The translations under genes were made by a program, and so were the position numbers. Positions 32,221-43,959 of a DNA stretch of 45,677 bases are shown here, in pieces. Source of the stretch: Ettlia oleoabundans (lineage: Eukaryota > Chlorophyta > Chlorophyceae > Chlamydomonadales). Every line of letters starts with the position of its first letter. Within the stretch, counting starts at the first letter, position 1. The DNA lies in NCBI GenBank assembly GCA_019693395.1, contig JAAMXP010002258.1:1-45677 (forward strand). The letters are read 5' to 3'. The notes below the pieces were generated by a model. It was given only the letters and a program-made list of their open reading frames with translations, made no database searches and had not been told where the DNA came from.

Positions 32221-35200
32221 ATGGCGGGGCTGGAGCAGCCGGCTGTCGCCCTCGGGGCGGAACAAGGGGAGGGCGAGATCGACGAGCGCTTTGAGTATGA
32301 CGCGCCACGTTTCTACAATTTCGATGAGGGGAGCCCCAATGGCGCGCCAGCAGCAGACGGGTGGTTTGATACCGAAGGTCCCAAAGGTGCGGCAGCTGCG
32401 GTGGCGGCGCAGTGCGTGGCAACTTGACGCATGCAGTGTGGTGCTGCTGCGTTGCTTGCAGAGATGCAGCGATTTCCAGGGTGAGTTTGGCTGCTGCAGC
32501 ACTAAGTACAAGCTGCCCGGCTTGCCACCCTCTTGACAAGGGTTGCCTTATGCTGCATTTGCAGGCCTGGCAACACCGCCTCGGCCTGGTGCACAGGAGC
32601 CTGTCATACAGGCGAGGGACGCAACCTTTATGGCTGACTCTTGCATGCGAGACAGTGGTTTGCAGCCACACTGCCAACATTGCCTCACCACTACTATTGC
32701 TCTATAGTTAATGTGCAGGGCGGTGCTGGTGGCGCCATAGAAAGCGAAAGCAAGTGGGACCAGGGGGAGCCACAGCACACTACGGCGGTTGGCAACAGCT
32801 CCAAAGGTGCGCAGCGGAAAGCTAGCAGCCACAAACTGTACGGCAATTTTTGTGCCACACTACGAGGGGTAGCGGGCCCACATTCAAGCGGATGAGACTC
32901 AGTTCAACCGGCATACCCTGGTGAGTCACACCGATTCAGTGTGCCCTGCCGCAACTTTGCGGCTGCACTTATTTGGGTATATATGCAGACACCAGTAATG
33001 GCGGATGCTGTGAATGGCGTCAGGCACTAGGAGCCATAACAAATAAGGGGCAGCAGCATGGGAAAGCAGCGCAACCAGCCGACAAGAAGTCTAAGCGTAA
33101 GGCGGCAGACGCTGCCACCAGTCGTGTTGCATTGGCAGCTGCTACAGCTACCAATCGCGATGGTAAGAACCGCCCTGCCTCAGCAGCGGCTTTGCACCAG
33201 CAGCGGCAACATAAGCACCGGGCATCTGACGAAAAGGAGGAAACAGCTGCTGCGGCCTCATCGCAGACCGTATCTGTTAGGCACGTCTGCTGCAACGACC
33301 CTTGCAATCAGGGCGCTCTGTTTGGGAATTTAATAGTTGTGGTGGATGGATGTCAGCTGTGGGAAATTGGGAACAGTGCACGCATCTGTAGGCCTCACAA
33401 AGTTTGCAGTAATCCCTTGGATGCCATGTGCAATCTTCCACTGCAAATGATGTTCCCTCACTGCCCTGATTGCTGTTTGTGCAGCCCGCGGCTGCAGCTG
33501 CGTCTTCGGCCTGGTTCAGGGCAGCAGAAGACCAGCGAGCAACTGAAGCTTGAGAAGGTGCAGCACAAAGAGGAGGCTGCCGCGGCGCTGCAGCGGCGCA
33601 ATGCAGAGGCGGTGACGCATGTGCTGGCACCTGCGCTGCCTGCAGTGGCGCATAGCAGGCGACCCCTGACTGAGCCCGTGCCACTTGATCTGTGCACCTC
33701 CAAGCGCCGCCGCATGCACTCCATGGAGACTCGGTCCATGGTGAGTGGTCATATAGGGCCGGCTGTGCCCTTTACCTGCATGAGTCATTGCTGACCTGTG
33801 TTAGCAGTGATGTACATTCTGCTACCTTGTTCTTTGCAATGGTAGTTAGCAGGCCACACGCAGCTACCGCTGTATGAAAAATGCACTTGTGAACCAGTAC
33901 ACCCTTGTGTTCAGTACTCGGCTGCCCCTGCAGTGCAGGCAAGCCCATTCAAGTCTATGGCTGAGCAGATTGCAGCATTTGAGGGCCGCTTGCTTGGCAA
34001 GAGCCACCTGGCACACGGCAGCTCCTTCGGTGAACAGCCAGCAGCCAAGCAGCACTTGCAAGGGCCCGTCCAGCACATGGCAGTGCTCACTGTGCCCATG
34101 TCTCCGCAGTTTGCCACCAAGGGACGGGCACGGCCCCCACGCTTCAAGCCGCGTGAGGTGGTGGAGGCGGAGGAGATGGCGGCCATGCCCAAGTTCAAGG
34201 CCCGACCACTCAAGTGAGCCAATGGGATGCGCTGGAACATTGAGGCGCACTCCAATGCTGCCATCGTTGCATTGGGCGGCCTATCAAGAAGTACTCCACA
34301 GTGCTGGCCCCAAACCGTAGCTTTCCCCCAAGCTTCGACATTCATTCTCTTGCAAACTGAGCTTCTTCGTTCAGTGTTGTCCCATGCTGCAGCAAGCGCA
34401 TTTTGCAAGCTGGCAGCGCCAAGATGGGCCTGCCGCATGTGGGCATTAAACCACCTACTGTACCTGAGCCTTTTGCCCTCAAGACTGACCTGCGAGCTGC
34501 AGAACACTTCCCTGGCAGCAGCGGTGATGCTGCTGGGGCGGCCGGCGGCAATGAAGGGGCGGTGTTTGTGTTTGAGGCACAAGGTGGGGGTGGCCGGTTG
34601 ACGCGCAGCAAGACGGCCCAGAAGAAGGCTTCGACCGGGCAACAGCTGACGCAGCCGAAGCCTTTCGCACTAGCTACTGATGCCCGAGGGTAAGCTGCCA
34701 GCAGACAAGCCTTATAACTCGACTCCAAGGTATGCTATGCATGTGTCGGCGGCTCTGCCGCTTATCGCAGCTTGCTGTCTTGGTGCATGTGCATGTGCTA
34801 CTGCTGTTATTCTGTGCCTGCCCCTGCTTGCCCTGCAGAGCCACGCGCTCGGCAGACAATGAGGCCCAGCAGAAGGTGCACGACGGTTGCCCTTCAAAGC
34901 GCGCTCGCAAGATGGCTGCTGGTCCCTTTTCCCTGGCCACGGATCTGCGTGGCGCAGCAGAGGAGGCACGCATCGAGGACATACGCAGGCGGCAGGAGGA
35001 GCAGGCGCTGCGTGACACGGTGTTCAAGGTGGGCAGTCAGGTTGGCCACACAGCATGCACTAGTAGGGTAAAGGCAACTGAAAAGACCCATACAACGCCA
35101 GCATAGGAATGGGCAGAGCACAAGCACAGCAGCTCCAAGTGTTAAGCAGTGAGCAGACAAGCTGTTTGGTGCTGATTCTGATCTGGGGGCAAAGCGGAGT

Positions 35201-35476
35201 ATCTTGTTCCGCTCTGCCGGTTTGCAGGCGTTGCCCCTGAACAAAGCAGCGCTGGCTGGCACGTGGAAACCAGCCGCGGTGGCTCTTCCCGAGCTGACAG
35301 TGCCAAAAGCTGTGGTGCTGCACAGCGAAGTCCGGGCAGTGCAACGGCGCCAGTTTGATGATGCGGCAGCTGCCCACACCGCTAAGCTGGAGGCAGGGCG
35401 GCAGCGATTGCAGGAACTGCAGCAGCAGCAGGAACAAGAGGGGGCGCGAAGGGTGCAGAAGGAACAAAGGAACTAG
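32221..35476 (+). CDS. TPX2: TPX2 spindle assembly factor homologue
   Basis: TPX2 binds microtubules, promotes nucleation near chromosomes and activates Aurora kinase. Exon 1 (32221-32386) opens with the Aurora-binding type motif FEYDAPRFYNFDEG then DGWFDTEG. Further supported exons: 32565-32611 (GC donor), 32719-32806, about 33498-33740, 33939-34213, 34393-34689, 34839-35028 and 35228-35476. Conserved TPX2 blocks include KTSEQLKLEKVQ, LTEPVPLDLCTSKRRR, MPKFKARPL joined to NKRIL, KPPTVPEPFALKTD, KPFALATDARG, GPFSLATDLRG and a C-terminal coiled coil (LEAGRQRLQELQQQQEQEG). Between about 32812 and 33400 the exon order is unclear: ADETQFNRHTL (about 32890-32921), TPVMADAVNGV (from 32989) and a Lys/Ala-rich nuclear-localisation-like block (ADKKSKRKAAD, near 33079-33111) are probably coding. 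Total length cannot be given. TGTAA lies at 35657-35661. Confidence 0.88.
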
Positions 35477-35828
35477 GTGCTGCCAATGCTTGAACAGCTG
35501 TGGCAACTGCTGGTGGAGGACCAGGAATTGCACCCTGTAGTAGTCTGGCCAAGCAAGTTCCCTTATTCTTCTAGAATTGCCCTTTGGCACCTGTGCTGCC
35601 CTGTAGCTTTACTTAACAGGCTCTCTCGATGAGTTTCCTGGGTTGAAGCAGATTGCTGTAATATTAATGCCCATATCTATTTTACATTCACTTGAAATGA
35701 TTCTTGAACGGTGCTGATGTCACACACATGCCGGCCACCCTCTGCGTTACTTGATGCCGCAGTTGGATATGCAGCACTCGCCCTGCCCTGATACCTGAAG
35801 AGCGTGGGCAGCTGAGGCTGCCGGGATG
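35477..35828. other. Convergent spacer between TPX2 and the Kelch gene
   Basis: Overlapping 3' UTRs are likely: the plus-strand TGTAA at 35657-35661 (181 nt after TPX2) and the minus-strand TGTAA at 35686-35682 (143 nt after the Kelch gene) are within 30 bp of each other. No gene is seen. Confidence 0.5.
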
Positions 35829-38800
35829 CTATTCACTGTCAGTGCTGTCAGTCTCCCACTCTTCTTCGCTCAGCTCCCGGAACGCATCCTCGCTCGCTGT
35901 GTTTTCCTTGACACACTTCCAGCCATCCATTTTGGTTAAGTTTAAACACCAAATGTCATCTGGGGGTGTCGCGTGTGTGTGTGGTGGGGGTGGGGGGGGG
36001 CAAGCTAGGACATGGCACAACTGGACAGAACCACCTTGGAGTATTACTCTTGCCCATTTCCCACCGCTCGCTCACTCACCTAGCACAATGTCGGTGTGGG
36101 CTATCTCCACTTGCCCGCCCAGCATCCACATGTTGTTTTTCAGCACGCACAGCATAGGTGCTGCGCGGGCGCGGGGCTTGATCATGTCATGCGAGCTAAG
36201 GTCAATGCCGTATGTGGTTGGGCTGTACAGCAACTCGCTGACCTCGCCACCCAGACGGTACGTCTTGTACGCCTGGCAGGGCAATGGGGCGAGAATGTAA
36301 GGATTGAAAAGTGGAGGCAGGACAAGCGACAAAAACCATCCAAGTATTGTAACGTCAACAGCAGCCAGGGAGCTATGCCAGTCACATCACACGAACTGCC
36401 TTCACGCTCATGCAGGCTGCCCACCTGGCGCACACGGTAGCCCCGGAAGTTGGCCTGGATCTTGGCAGCAGCGCTGTGTACCAGTCTGCCACGGTTGGCC
36501 AGCAACTGCTGCAGCGTGGCATGCATCTCGGGGCTGACGCCCGGGGGCAAGTTGCCGCTGCCACTGCTTGCTGCCGCTGCTGCGTCTTCGACACAATCAT
36601 ACTGCGGCTGATTTTGCTGGTGCTGTTGATTAGCATTGCTCCTAGCCTCGTCAGCTGCTGGCTGCGCTGACTTCGCTGCTGAGCCCTTGGGTGTTTTGGG
36701 CGGTCGCAGGGCTAGCGGGAACCAACGCCTGCTTTCCAAGTTGAATTGATACAAGTCGTTATAGAGCTCGCTGTAAAGGCGGTCGCCCTGCAGGGAGGCA
36801 GACAGGAAGGTGCAGTTGAGCAATTGCAGATGCTGGGATGCAGTCAATTGGTCGGCATGGCCCAATGACAGTGCCACTGCTGCATGTAGGACACCAAGCC
36901 TGGCATTATTTAAACAGAATGCCTACCTTGCCCTCCTGGTCCAGTATGCCGCCAAACAGCACAGCCCGCTTGGCATGCGTCACCATGCCAAAGGCGGTGC
37001 GTGGATTGGGAGCCATGCCTGAAGCAATGTGATGCAACAGCAGGGCAGCAAATGTGTGCTGTCAGGTCGGTAACAACTACTAATCAACCAGTGCATGCAC
37101 CTGACACAGCAGCGACCGTGCCTCAACAACTTGCGCAAGCTGATGGGCAACGCTAGTTTTAAACATGCACCACTAGCCACATAAGCTGTTAATTTTGCCT
37201 GCCCACCAAGCTTTTTGACATGCTCAAACTGCAGGGATCTCAAATTGAAGTGCCACACTGCAAGGCACACAGCAACGGGGTGAACCACCAAGTTGGAAAT
37301 AGGTCAAGGAAGCAGAAGCTGGCACAGCCAGGGATGTGGAGGCAGGTTGCAGCGCACCGTCAGTGTGCACCACACCCTTGCTGTCATCCTCCTCGTCACC
37401 CTTCTTCTTCTTCTGCGGTGCAAAAGTATCTGCAAGTACGAGCGCGCGAAGGTGTCGGAAGTGAAAAACAGCTGGGCGGTTGAAGCAGCAGCGGCTGTCA
37501 GCACTCTGGACAGGTGCAGCCCAGTTAAGAGCAGCCAGAGCAGCACACCTCGGGCCTGATCTGCCTTCTTGACGCTGTAACCACCAAATATAAAGAGTTG
37601 GTCACCATAAAGCGACAATTGGCAGCCACCGCGCGGCGTGGGTGCTGCACAGCCGGACTTTGGTCCTAATGGCGTCCATTTCAGCTCCTCGGTGCAGAAG
37701 CTCCAGCAATCATTGTAGTACCTACAGCGTCAACACCAGGCAGGGCAGCACCGCAAGTCAGGGAAGAGAAGCAGGGTGCATGGAACAGGCGGCCCCATGC
37801 AGTAGCATGAGCATGCACAGATGTCAGCATGCCCTTAGATAACAAGTGGCTGTGAAGGTTTTGGCACAGGGTAGCATTGCCAGAGACCAGATGCCAGCTG
37901 AGCTACAGCCGGCCAGGCTAGCCTTCGCTCACTTGGTTTCCTTGCCAGTGTCATAGAAACCACCAAACATAATGATCTGCTTGCCGCGCAGCACCATGCG
38001 GTGGCCACTGCATGCTCAACATAGCGATGGCGTGATTGAGGCTGGAGAGCGTTCACAAGTGGCAGATGGTGGGCTAGCACGTCAACACCCAAGCCGTACA
38101 AACATGAGGAAGTGAATGTCCATTTGTTGCAGCTTACGTTGATCTGCACGACACCAGCCAACCAGCCCACGCTGCAACATTGCCAGCCTCACCTACGCGG
38201 GCTAGGCCCTCCTTTGCTGGGGATCTACATGCAAATCGTGGAAAGGTGCTTAAAGCCACGATATACACTCTTACAATATGACACCATCCAGACCATGTAT
38301 GTGTGTATACACCAAAAACTGCACAAGAAAGCCTAACGTTAGTGGTTCCAATGGCCGGCAGCTAGCTCATTCACCTGCTCCCAGGTCCAATCTGCCAGGT
38401 TGAGGCGCCACAACTCGTTGTAATGCCGGAACTTTTCTTGATTCAGCGAAGTGAACTCCCCGCCCCACACATAAAGTGCGGTGCGGGTGCACACCGCTTG
38501 GTGACTGGTGCGCGGCAGCGGGCTGGACAGGGCACAGGATGGAGCAAGGCGACTTGGCAAGTCGAGTAAGGCAGGCCAAAGCATTGCGACTTAGTGGGAA
38601 CGCTTGATGATGGCTTCACCCTCGTATGCTGTCTGCTCTGCTACCTCATAAGCGTAGGACAACTCTGTACCCCTTTTTTGCCCCAACCTGATCCCAACCA
38701 CCCCCTTGAACCCCATACACACGCACAACCTCACTACTAGAGGTGCTCACCCTTTGGGGCTGATAATCTTCTTCCAGGTCACATGCTCCACATCCAGCAC

Positions 38801-39573
38801 ATAGACATCAGAGTAAACATAGGTCTTGTCATTTTCACTATCATACCACTCCCCTCCAAAAAGTATCACTTGGTTCTCATTCTGAAAGCGAGGCCTTGCA
38901 CGGTTGAAGGGCAAAGTGGGGCCAAAGGACAACAACGTAGGGAGCTGGCTACAGCTCGCATGTTAACAGATTTGTTAAGCAATATCAGCAGCATCATTGT
39001 GCAGGCAGCTTGTGCGTGCCTGTGAGGGGATAGGCGTGAAAGAGGCGTAGACGCGTGGTGAGGGTGAGGGGCAGTTCTCCTCAATATGAACCCGCACGTG
39101 CCGCTCGTCCTCTAGCTTGAACTTGGCCAGCAAACTGTCAATATCATCCTCTCCGCCCTGCAGCAAGTTGCTGCACATTTGTGTATGCAGATTTGTGCAT
39201 GCTTGGATAGACAAGCTTGCCACCGCCGTGCAAGAGAAGAGGTGGCGAACTCGTCCTGTGGACAACCACCCGCTGTGGACAACCACCCGCTGTCGGCGGT
39301 TAGCGCTGGTATCACCTTTGCCGCTCGCGTCAATCGCCGCGTCTTTTTTTCCTCGTTCAAGCTAGTTTTGCGCTCAGTCTTATCTGCGCCTGTCCCCGGC
39401 TTCTTCCCAGTCTTCTTCTTCCGCTTGTCTCTGCGATGGTTGTAAACAAGGATAGCACACTTGTATGCTGTTGACTGTACTACCAAAAACCAACCGGAAT
39501 GCATTTCGATGCACGACACGGTGCTGCACACGTGCCGCTAAGTCGTGTTGGGCGCGCACCTGCCGCTTCCCAT
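35829..39573 (-). CDS. KLHDC4: Kelch-repeat protein of the KLHDC4 / yeast Kel3 family, with IQ motif
   Basis: Fourteen minus-strand exons join exactly in frame (575 aa): 39573-39560, 39430-39316, 39157-39020, 38881-38751, 38522-38375, 38224-38193, 38007-37933, 37721-37549, 37429-37358, 37257-37207, 37018-36927, 36787-36425, 36272-36080 and 35959-35829. The Lys-rich start (DKRKKKTGKKPG) and DDIDSLLAKFK are the family's N-terminal marks. Kelch blades follow: VILFGGEWYDSENDKTYVY, LYVWGGEFTSLNQEKFRHYN, IIMFGGFYDTGKET, LFIFGGYSVKKAD, VLFGGILDQEG and MWMLGGQVEIAHTD. The tail is acidic (SEEEWETDSTDSE). Exon 12 inserts a Gln/Ala-rich region and KIQANFRGYRVRQ, a full IQxxxRGxxxR calmodulin-binding motif. 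Exon 3 ends at a GC donor; exons of 14 and 32 nt occur. Function in the family is poorly known. Head-to-head with the synaptotagmin gene. Confidence 0.93.
39256..39289 (+). repeat. 17-bp tandem duplication in a Kelch-gene intron
   Basis: CTGTGGACAACCACCCG is repeated exactly at 39256-39272 and 39273-39289, inside the intron between Kelch exons 2 and 3. Confidence 0.85.
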
Positions 39574-39801
39574 ATTGCTGTGTCTATGTCGGCGTTCGTG
39601 ATGTGCTGCTGCATGCTACCCCCCTCCAAATCACGGTGTTGGCGTCCTCCATCTTGTACTGCCTTGAATGTGTACCTCCAGGTCTTGAGGCGCGTGAGTT
39701 CTCGACAGGCTCCCCGGCTACATCGCAGACCACCATTAACGTCGCCCGTACAACTTTGCTTACGCGCATAGTTTTTTGCGGCTTTCCGAGCAGTGAACTG
39801 C
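39574..39801. promoter_or_regulatory. Divergent promoter region, Kelch / synaptotagmin genes
   Basis: Only 228 bp separates the two start codons. Both promoters must be here or in the transcribed parts. No specific element is recognised. Confidence 0.5.
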
Positions 39802-42800
39802 ATGTCGCCTGACAGCGAGGAGCTCCTTCGGAAAGCTCTTGTCGTTTTGGACAGACCAAATCATCAGCATATCTTCTTGCCCTTCATTTTAGGCTGCTTG
39901 CTGACGCTGGCTGTGCTGATCGTGTTTTATGCCCACTACCGTCGCTCGGAGCGGCAGCAGCAGAGCCTGAGCTCGGCGGCATTTTTGGCAGATAATGCCT
40001 CCACTGCCGACTTCCAACGCCTGCTGCGTGATGCATTGCCAACGTGGTAAGGATGATTGTTCTATGCATCCTTGGCCTGCCAGGTGCCGCCTTCTCCCTC
40101 TTCCGCTTCTGATTGTGTCGTTGATACAGACCAGCATGGCCTGTTCGGCACGCTTGCTGCAGGGTCTTGACACCTGACAGTGCACGTGTGGAATGGCTAA
40201 ACTCTGTCACGGAGCAATTATGGCCACATATCGAAAGGGGGGCTCGGCGGTGGCTGTTGGACGACAAGCACTTGGAGTCGCTGCTCAACTCGACTACGTT
40301 CTGGCGACCACGAGTGCTGATGGATGCGGACCTGCAGATCCTGGGCGTCGCACTGGGCCAGGTGGATAAATCGTGCCAGGGACGAGGTCTGGCAGGGCGG
40401 ACAATCCAGCAGCTTGTTGGGAAGCTTACAGCAGCCTGGATTGCACAAGCAACTCTACTCTGCAAGTAGAGTGTTCGATTTGGTCGTATGGATCTATAGA
40501 CACCCCTGCATGCAGGCAGCTTGCTGGATGCAGCCTGGTAGTGTTGGATGCAACCTGTATTTCACTTAGAATTCTGCAGGAGCCACCTCGAGTTACCGGT
40601 ATGAAAACATTTCCCCAAGCAGGCAGGCAGGGAGGCGAGGTAGGGTGACAGCAGTCAGCTATGCGGGGGCACTGGTCACTGCTTGGGTGCTTGCTGGCTC
40701 CGCATTAAATGATAGTTGTGTGCTCCTTACAGATACTGATTGAGAGCAACTTTGTGTGGGCGAGCAAGTTGGAAGTAAAGCTGCTTGTAAAGCTGTTTGG
40801 CAAGCGTCGGGGTAGCAAGGGCTTGCGATCCATGCTATCATCCATTACCCGCCTCAAGGCAAGCAGGTGCTGCTGAGTCCCCTGTTGCTGGTCTGCGCTT
40901 TGGCATTTGATCGTGCAGCGATAGCAGAGTAATGCAACTGCTGTTGCATGCACAGTACTACCGTGCTGTTGGTACAATGCCCCGTTCCAAGGGGCTGTTT
41001 GCGCATGATGCAGATCGGCGTATCCAACCTTGTCGCACGCGGCACCTTGCGGATTGCTATTAAGCCACTGCTTGACAAGCTGCCCATTGCCGGTGGCGTT
41101 AAGGTGTGTGCATTTCAATCAGGTGCAGCATACATGCGTATTTGCATGCTTGCATCGGTGGCAATGCTGGATGCCTGCTGCCACGACTGAAAAGCTCTGT
41201 GGTCACACGGCACGAACAGCAGCGCTATTTATCAATTCAGTCATCAAACCAGGTTCTGGCGGGCCGCTTGCAGGTCAGCTTCATGGGTGCCCCAGACTTT
41301 TCGTACTCAACGCGCATTTTGGGAGGCAAGCCTGCATACAAGTTGCAACTTGCACATTAAAGCATGAGTGCAATCACAATTCAGCTGGTGATTCTTATTC
41401 TGTTGCCCTGTCCCGTGCTTTCCACTTCCCGCCAGCAGGCAACCCTTATCTTGTTCCTGGGATAAAGTCCTGGATAGATGCTTTCATCCAGGATAGACTT
41501 TTGCCCCTCAGTTACCCCGATGGTGAGCTTTAGAGTGGTTGAGGATGCTGAAGTCATTAGGCAGTGCAAGGCAGGGCAAGGTATCACATACTACAGGCAT
41601 GTATAGCATGTTGTTCTCCTTCCTAGTTGCAGGTTTTACGTACGATTTCGTCAACCGCAGCCTGGCATCACAGGAGCGCCCACAGGGCCTGCTGGAAGTG
41701 ACGGTGGTGGAGGCAACTGGCGTGCCTCGGATGGACACATTTGGAAAGGTGCAGAGTGCAGTACCCGCATGCTTGGATGACAGCACTGCTCCGAAATGAA
41801 AGCACAACCCACCATCTTTTACCATTCCTTGTGCGGGCACTGCTGGCCTGTAGTGCGATCCATATTGCACCCTCTGGGTGCGTGAGAGCCACAAGCTTCG
41901 CACAACAATAAAGGGCAGGACGCTGAAGCCCGTTTGGAGAGAAACCTTCACATTCATGGTGCACTCCGTGCAGCACCAGGATGTCAACGTTGCACTATTT
42001 GACTCAGGTGCCTGCCCAAGACCGTACCATTCACTACATATTGCATCGCCCCGTTGTGTAGACCCTGTGGAGCTGGTCAGGTCGTCCCTAGTTACCTATT
42101 TGTTGTTGTCCTGGTGCGCCTTGCCGTGTTGTGCCCGCTCATGTGCACACTGTCGCATTGGGTCGTGCCCAGCAGACTTTTGGAGCGAGGACGACTTGAT
42201 TGGCCGCATCACCATACCGATTTCCTCGCTAGATTTGACGCCTGGCGCAGTAAACGACCTTTGGATGCCAGTCCCGCGATCTGGCGAGACTGAAGATGAC
42301 GCACAGGAAAGCAGCTCGCAGCGAATACACACTGTGCGCGTGCTGAGCAGTAGCATTACTGATGGCCAGCTAGGGAATGGGCAGCAAGAGCCTGCCGGCA
42401 GTCAGCAAGCAGCTGCCTCTGGGGCCCTTCCACGGTCGCTTTCCACACCTGTTGCAGCCCCGCCGGCAGCAGTCGTATCTGGACCGACACACATGGTAGG
42501 GCGCTTCCGCTCTTCAGCCCAGCGCCCCCCACAGGTGGAGCGGCAACCATCGACAGGTAGCACTGCCAGCCTTGGCACGGCTTGGTCACAACAGCTTTTG
42601 CACCTTGCTGCCAACCCTCTGGACCTGCTGCGTTCCAAGCGCTGCATGCTGCACATCACTGCGTCATATTTCCCGCTCACGGACCAGGAAATTGCAGCAG
42701 TAGTCAAGGAAGCCGACCGGCAGCGTGGCGGGGAACTGGACGCATCATTGTCAAGCAGGTCAATGCGCAGTGTCCCACGTGTGGCCAGCATATTGCGCAG

Positions 42801-43732
42801 GTAGAGAAGTGCACCCTGCAAACAGCACCCTGAAACATCAACATTGCGGATCTGTGAAGTGCACGAGATTCAGTGCTGATTTGCTGGGCTTGGGAAGTGT
42901 TGAGCAACGCTGATGTCCTCCCTGCTTGCAGTGGCATCCTGTACGTGTGGCTGGAACGAGCAAATGACCTGGCATCGGGCAGGACCGGCTTCACGTCGCG
43001 CATGTGAGTGATGTGCGTTAATTTGAAGAAACAGTCTCGCAAGGGAAACTGAAAATGTGCAGCCTGTGTTGTGTGCAGGAAGGTCACCGTGCGGGTAGGG
43101 CTTATAAAGAAGACGACCGAGAGGGGCAAGGTGGGGCTAGCTGGCCCCCTCTGGCCGCCGGTGGCCCAGCAGTGTGGAATTTGTTGTTCTGAGTCCAGGT
43201 TGTATGCTGCCGCATCTGCATAACATCCATGCACTGACTCTAGCGAAACTGTCTGCCCTCTGGTAGGGTGGCCCTGGCGCTTCCGTTGCAGATGCGGTTG
43301 CAGCACCGCAGAAATCCAATATTTGAGGAAATGGTTGAGATAATTGTTGATAGCGCCACAGCACAGCGCAGCAACACCTTGTTGCATGTATCAATCTACA
43401 CAGAGCACTTTCTGCGCCGGCCTTCCTTCCTGGTGAGAAGGACATGACTACTGAAACGCGGTTGTTTTGCTCCCCTACTGCATACATGGTGTTCTTGTGT
43501 CCACGGCATCTTGCCTGCTCCACTGGTCGTCAACGCTGCATGTCGCAGTAACTTTGCATTAGTTTGTCGTGGTGTGCTGTGCTGTGCTGTGCTGTGCATG
43601 CAGGGGCAGGTCGCCATACCGCTCAAGCAGGTGATTGAGCAGCGGCGGCTGCGAGACACCTGGCAGCTGCAGGACACTCACCAGGGAAGCATCACCATGG
43701 AGTTATCCTGGTTAAGCGCCCTGTCTATGTGA
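39802..43732 (+). CDS. Synaptotagmin-like protein: membrane anchor, SMP domain, two C2 domains
   Basis: Fourteen exons join in frame to 714 aa: 39802-40046, 40163-40361, 40580-40639, 40733-40858, 41014-41103, 41274-41325, 41439-41522, 41633-41748, 41854-42007, 42176-42800, 42932-43003, 43079-43130, 43292-43432 and 43604-43732. Plant SYT/E-Syt proteins tether the ER to the plasma membrane and carry lipid in the SMP domain. A membrane helix (IFLPFILGCLLTLAVLIVFY) lies near residue 24. The SMP domain includes ARVEWLNSVTEQLWPHIE, PPRVTGMKTF, ARGTLRIAIKPLLDKLP and PGIKSWIDAFIQDRLLPL. C2A has EVTVVEATGVPRMDTFGK, CDPYCTLWV, KPVWRETFTF and LFDSDFWSEDDLIGRI, keeping the acidic calcium ligands. A Ser/Gln-rich linker follows, then C2B (GILYVWLERANDLASGRTGF to FLGQVAIPLKQV), which lacks them. 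Introns after 40858 and 41325 use GC donors (GCAAGC). Confidence 0.93.
43574..43597 (+). repeat. GTGCT pentanucleotide repeat before the last acceptor
   Basis: Nearly five copies of GTGCT end six bases before the CAG acceptor (43601-43603) of the last synaptotagmin intron. Confidence 0.85.
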
Positions 43733-43959
43733 CGGATCATGTCAGCCTGCTAGCTGGAGGCACGGCACTATCAGCATGGCGCTGTTGAGCGCTTTCTGAC
43801 ACCTCCTTCATGCAGTTTTCTAGCCTGGTAGCCCGCTATGATTTTTGAACGTATAATTAACCGGTCCGAGGCTCTCTGGGCAGGGCACAACGTTGACGGC
43901 GGCCTCTTTGGCAACTTGATGCCAGCGGTCGTGTCCTGGCATGCCATGGTACGGTAAAT
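43733..43959. other. 3' flank of the synaptotagmin gene
   Basis: It should hold the 3' UTR. No TGTAA is seen close by; one occurs at about 44244 beyond the repeat. No gene is seen. Confidence 0.35.

Noticed and set aside
33911..34642. 243-codon minus-strand open frame
   Set aside because: It lies antisense to TPX2 exons that carry clear family motifs; composition follows from the opposite strand's codon bias.
41878..42804. Single 308-codon open frame as one synaptotagmin exon
   Set aside because: The stretch 42008-42175 interrupts the C2A calcium loop and is bounded by GT and AG; removing it gives LFDSDFWSEDDLIG as in the family.
42704..43387. 227-codon minus-strand open frame
   Set aside because: It runs antisense across three synaptotagmin exons and their introns; no domain or splice logic supports it.
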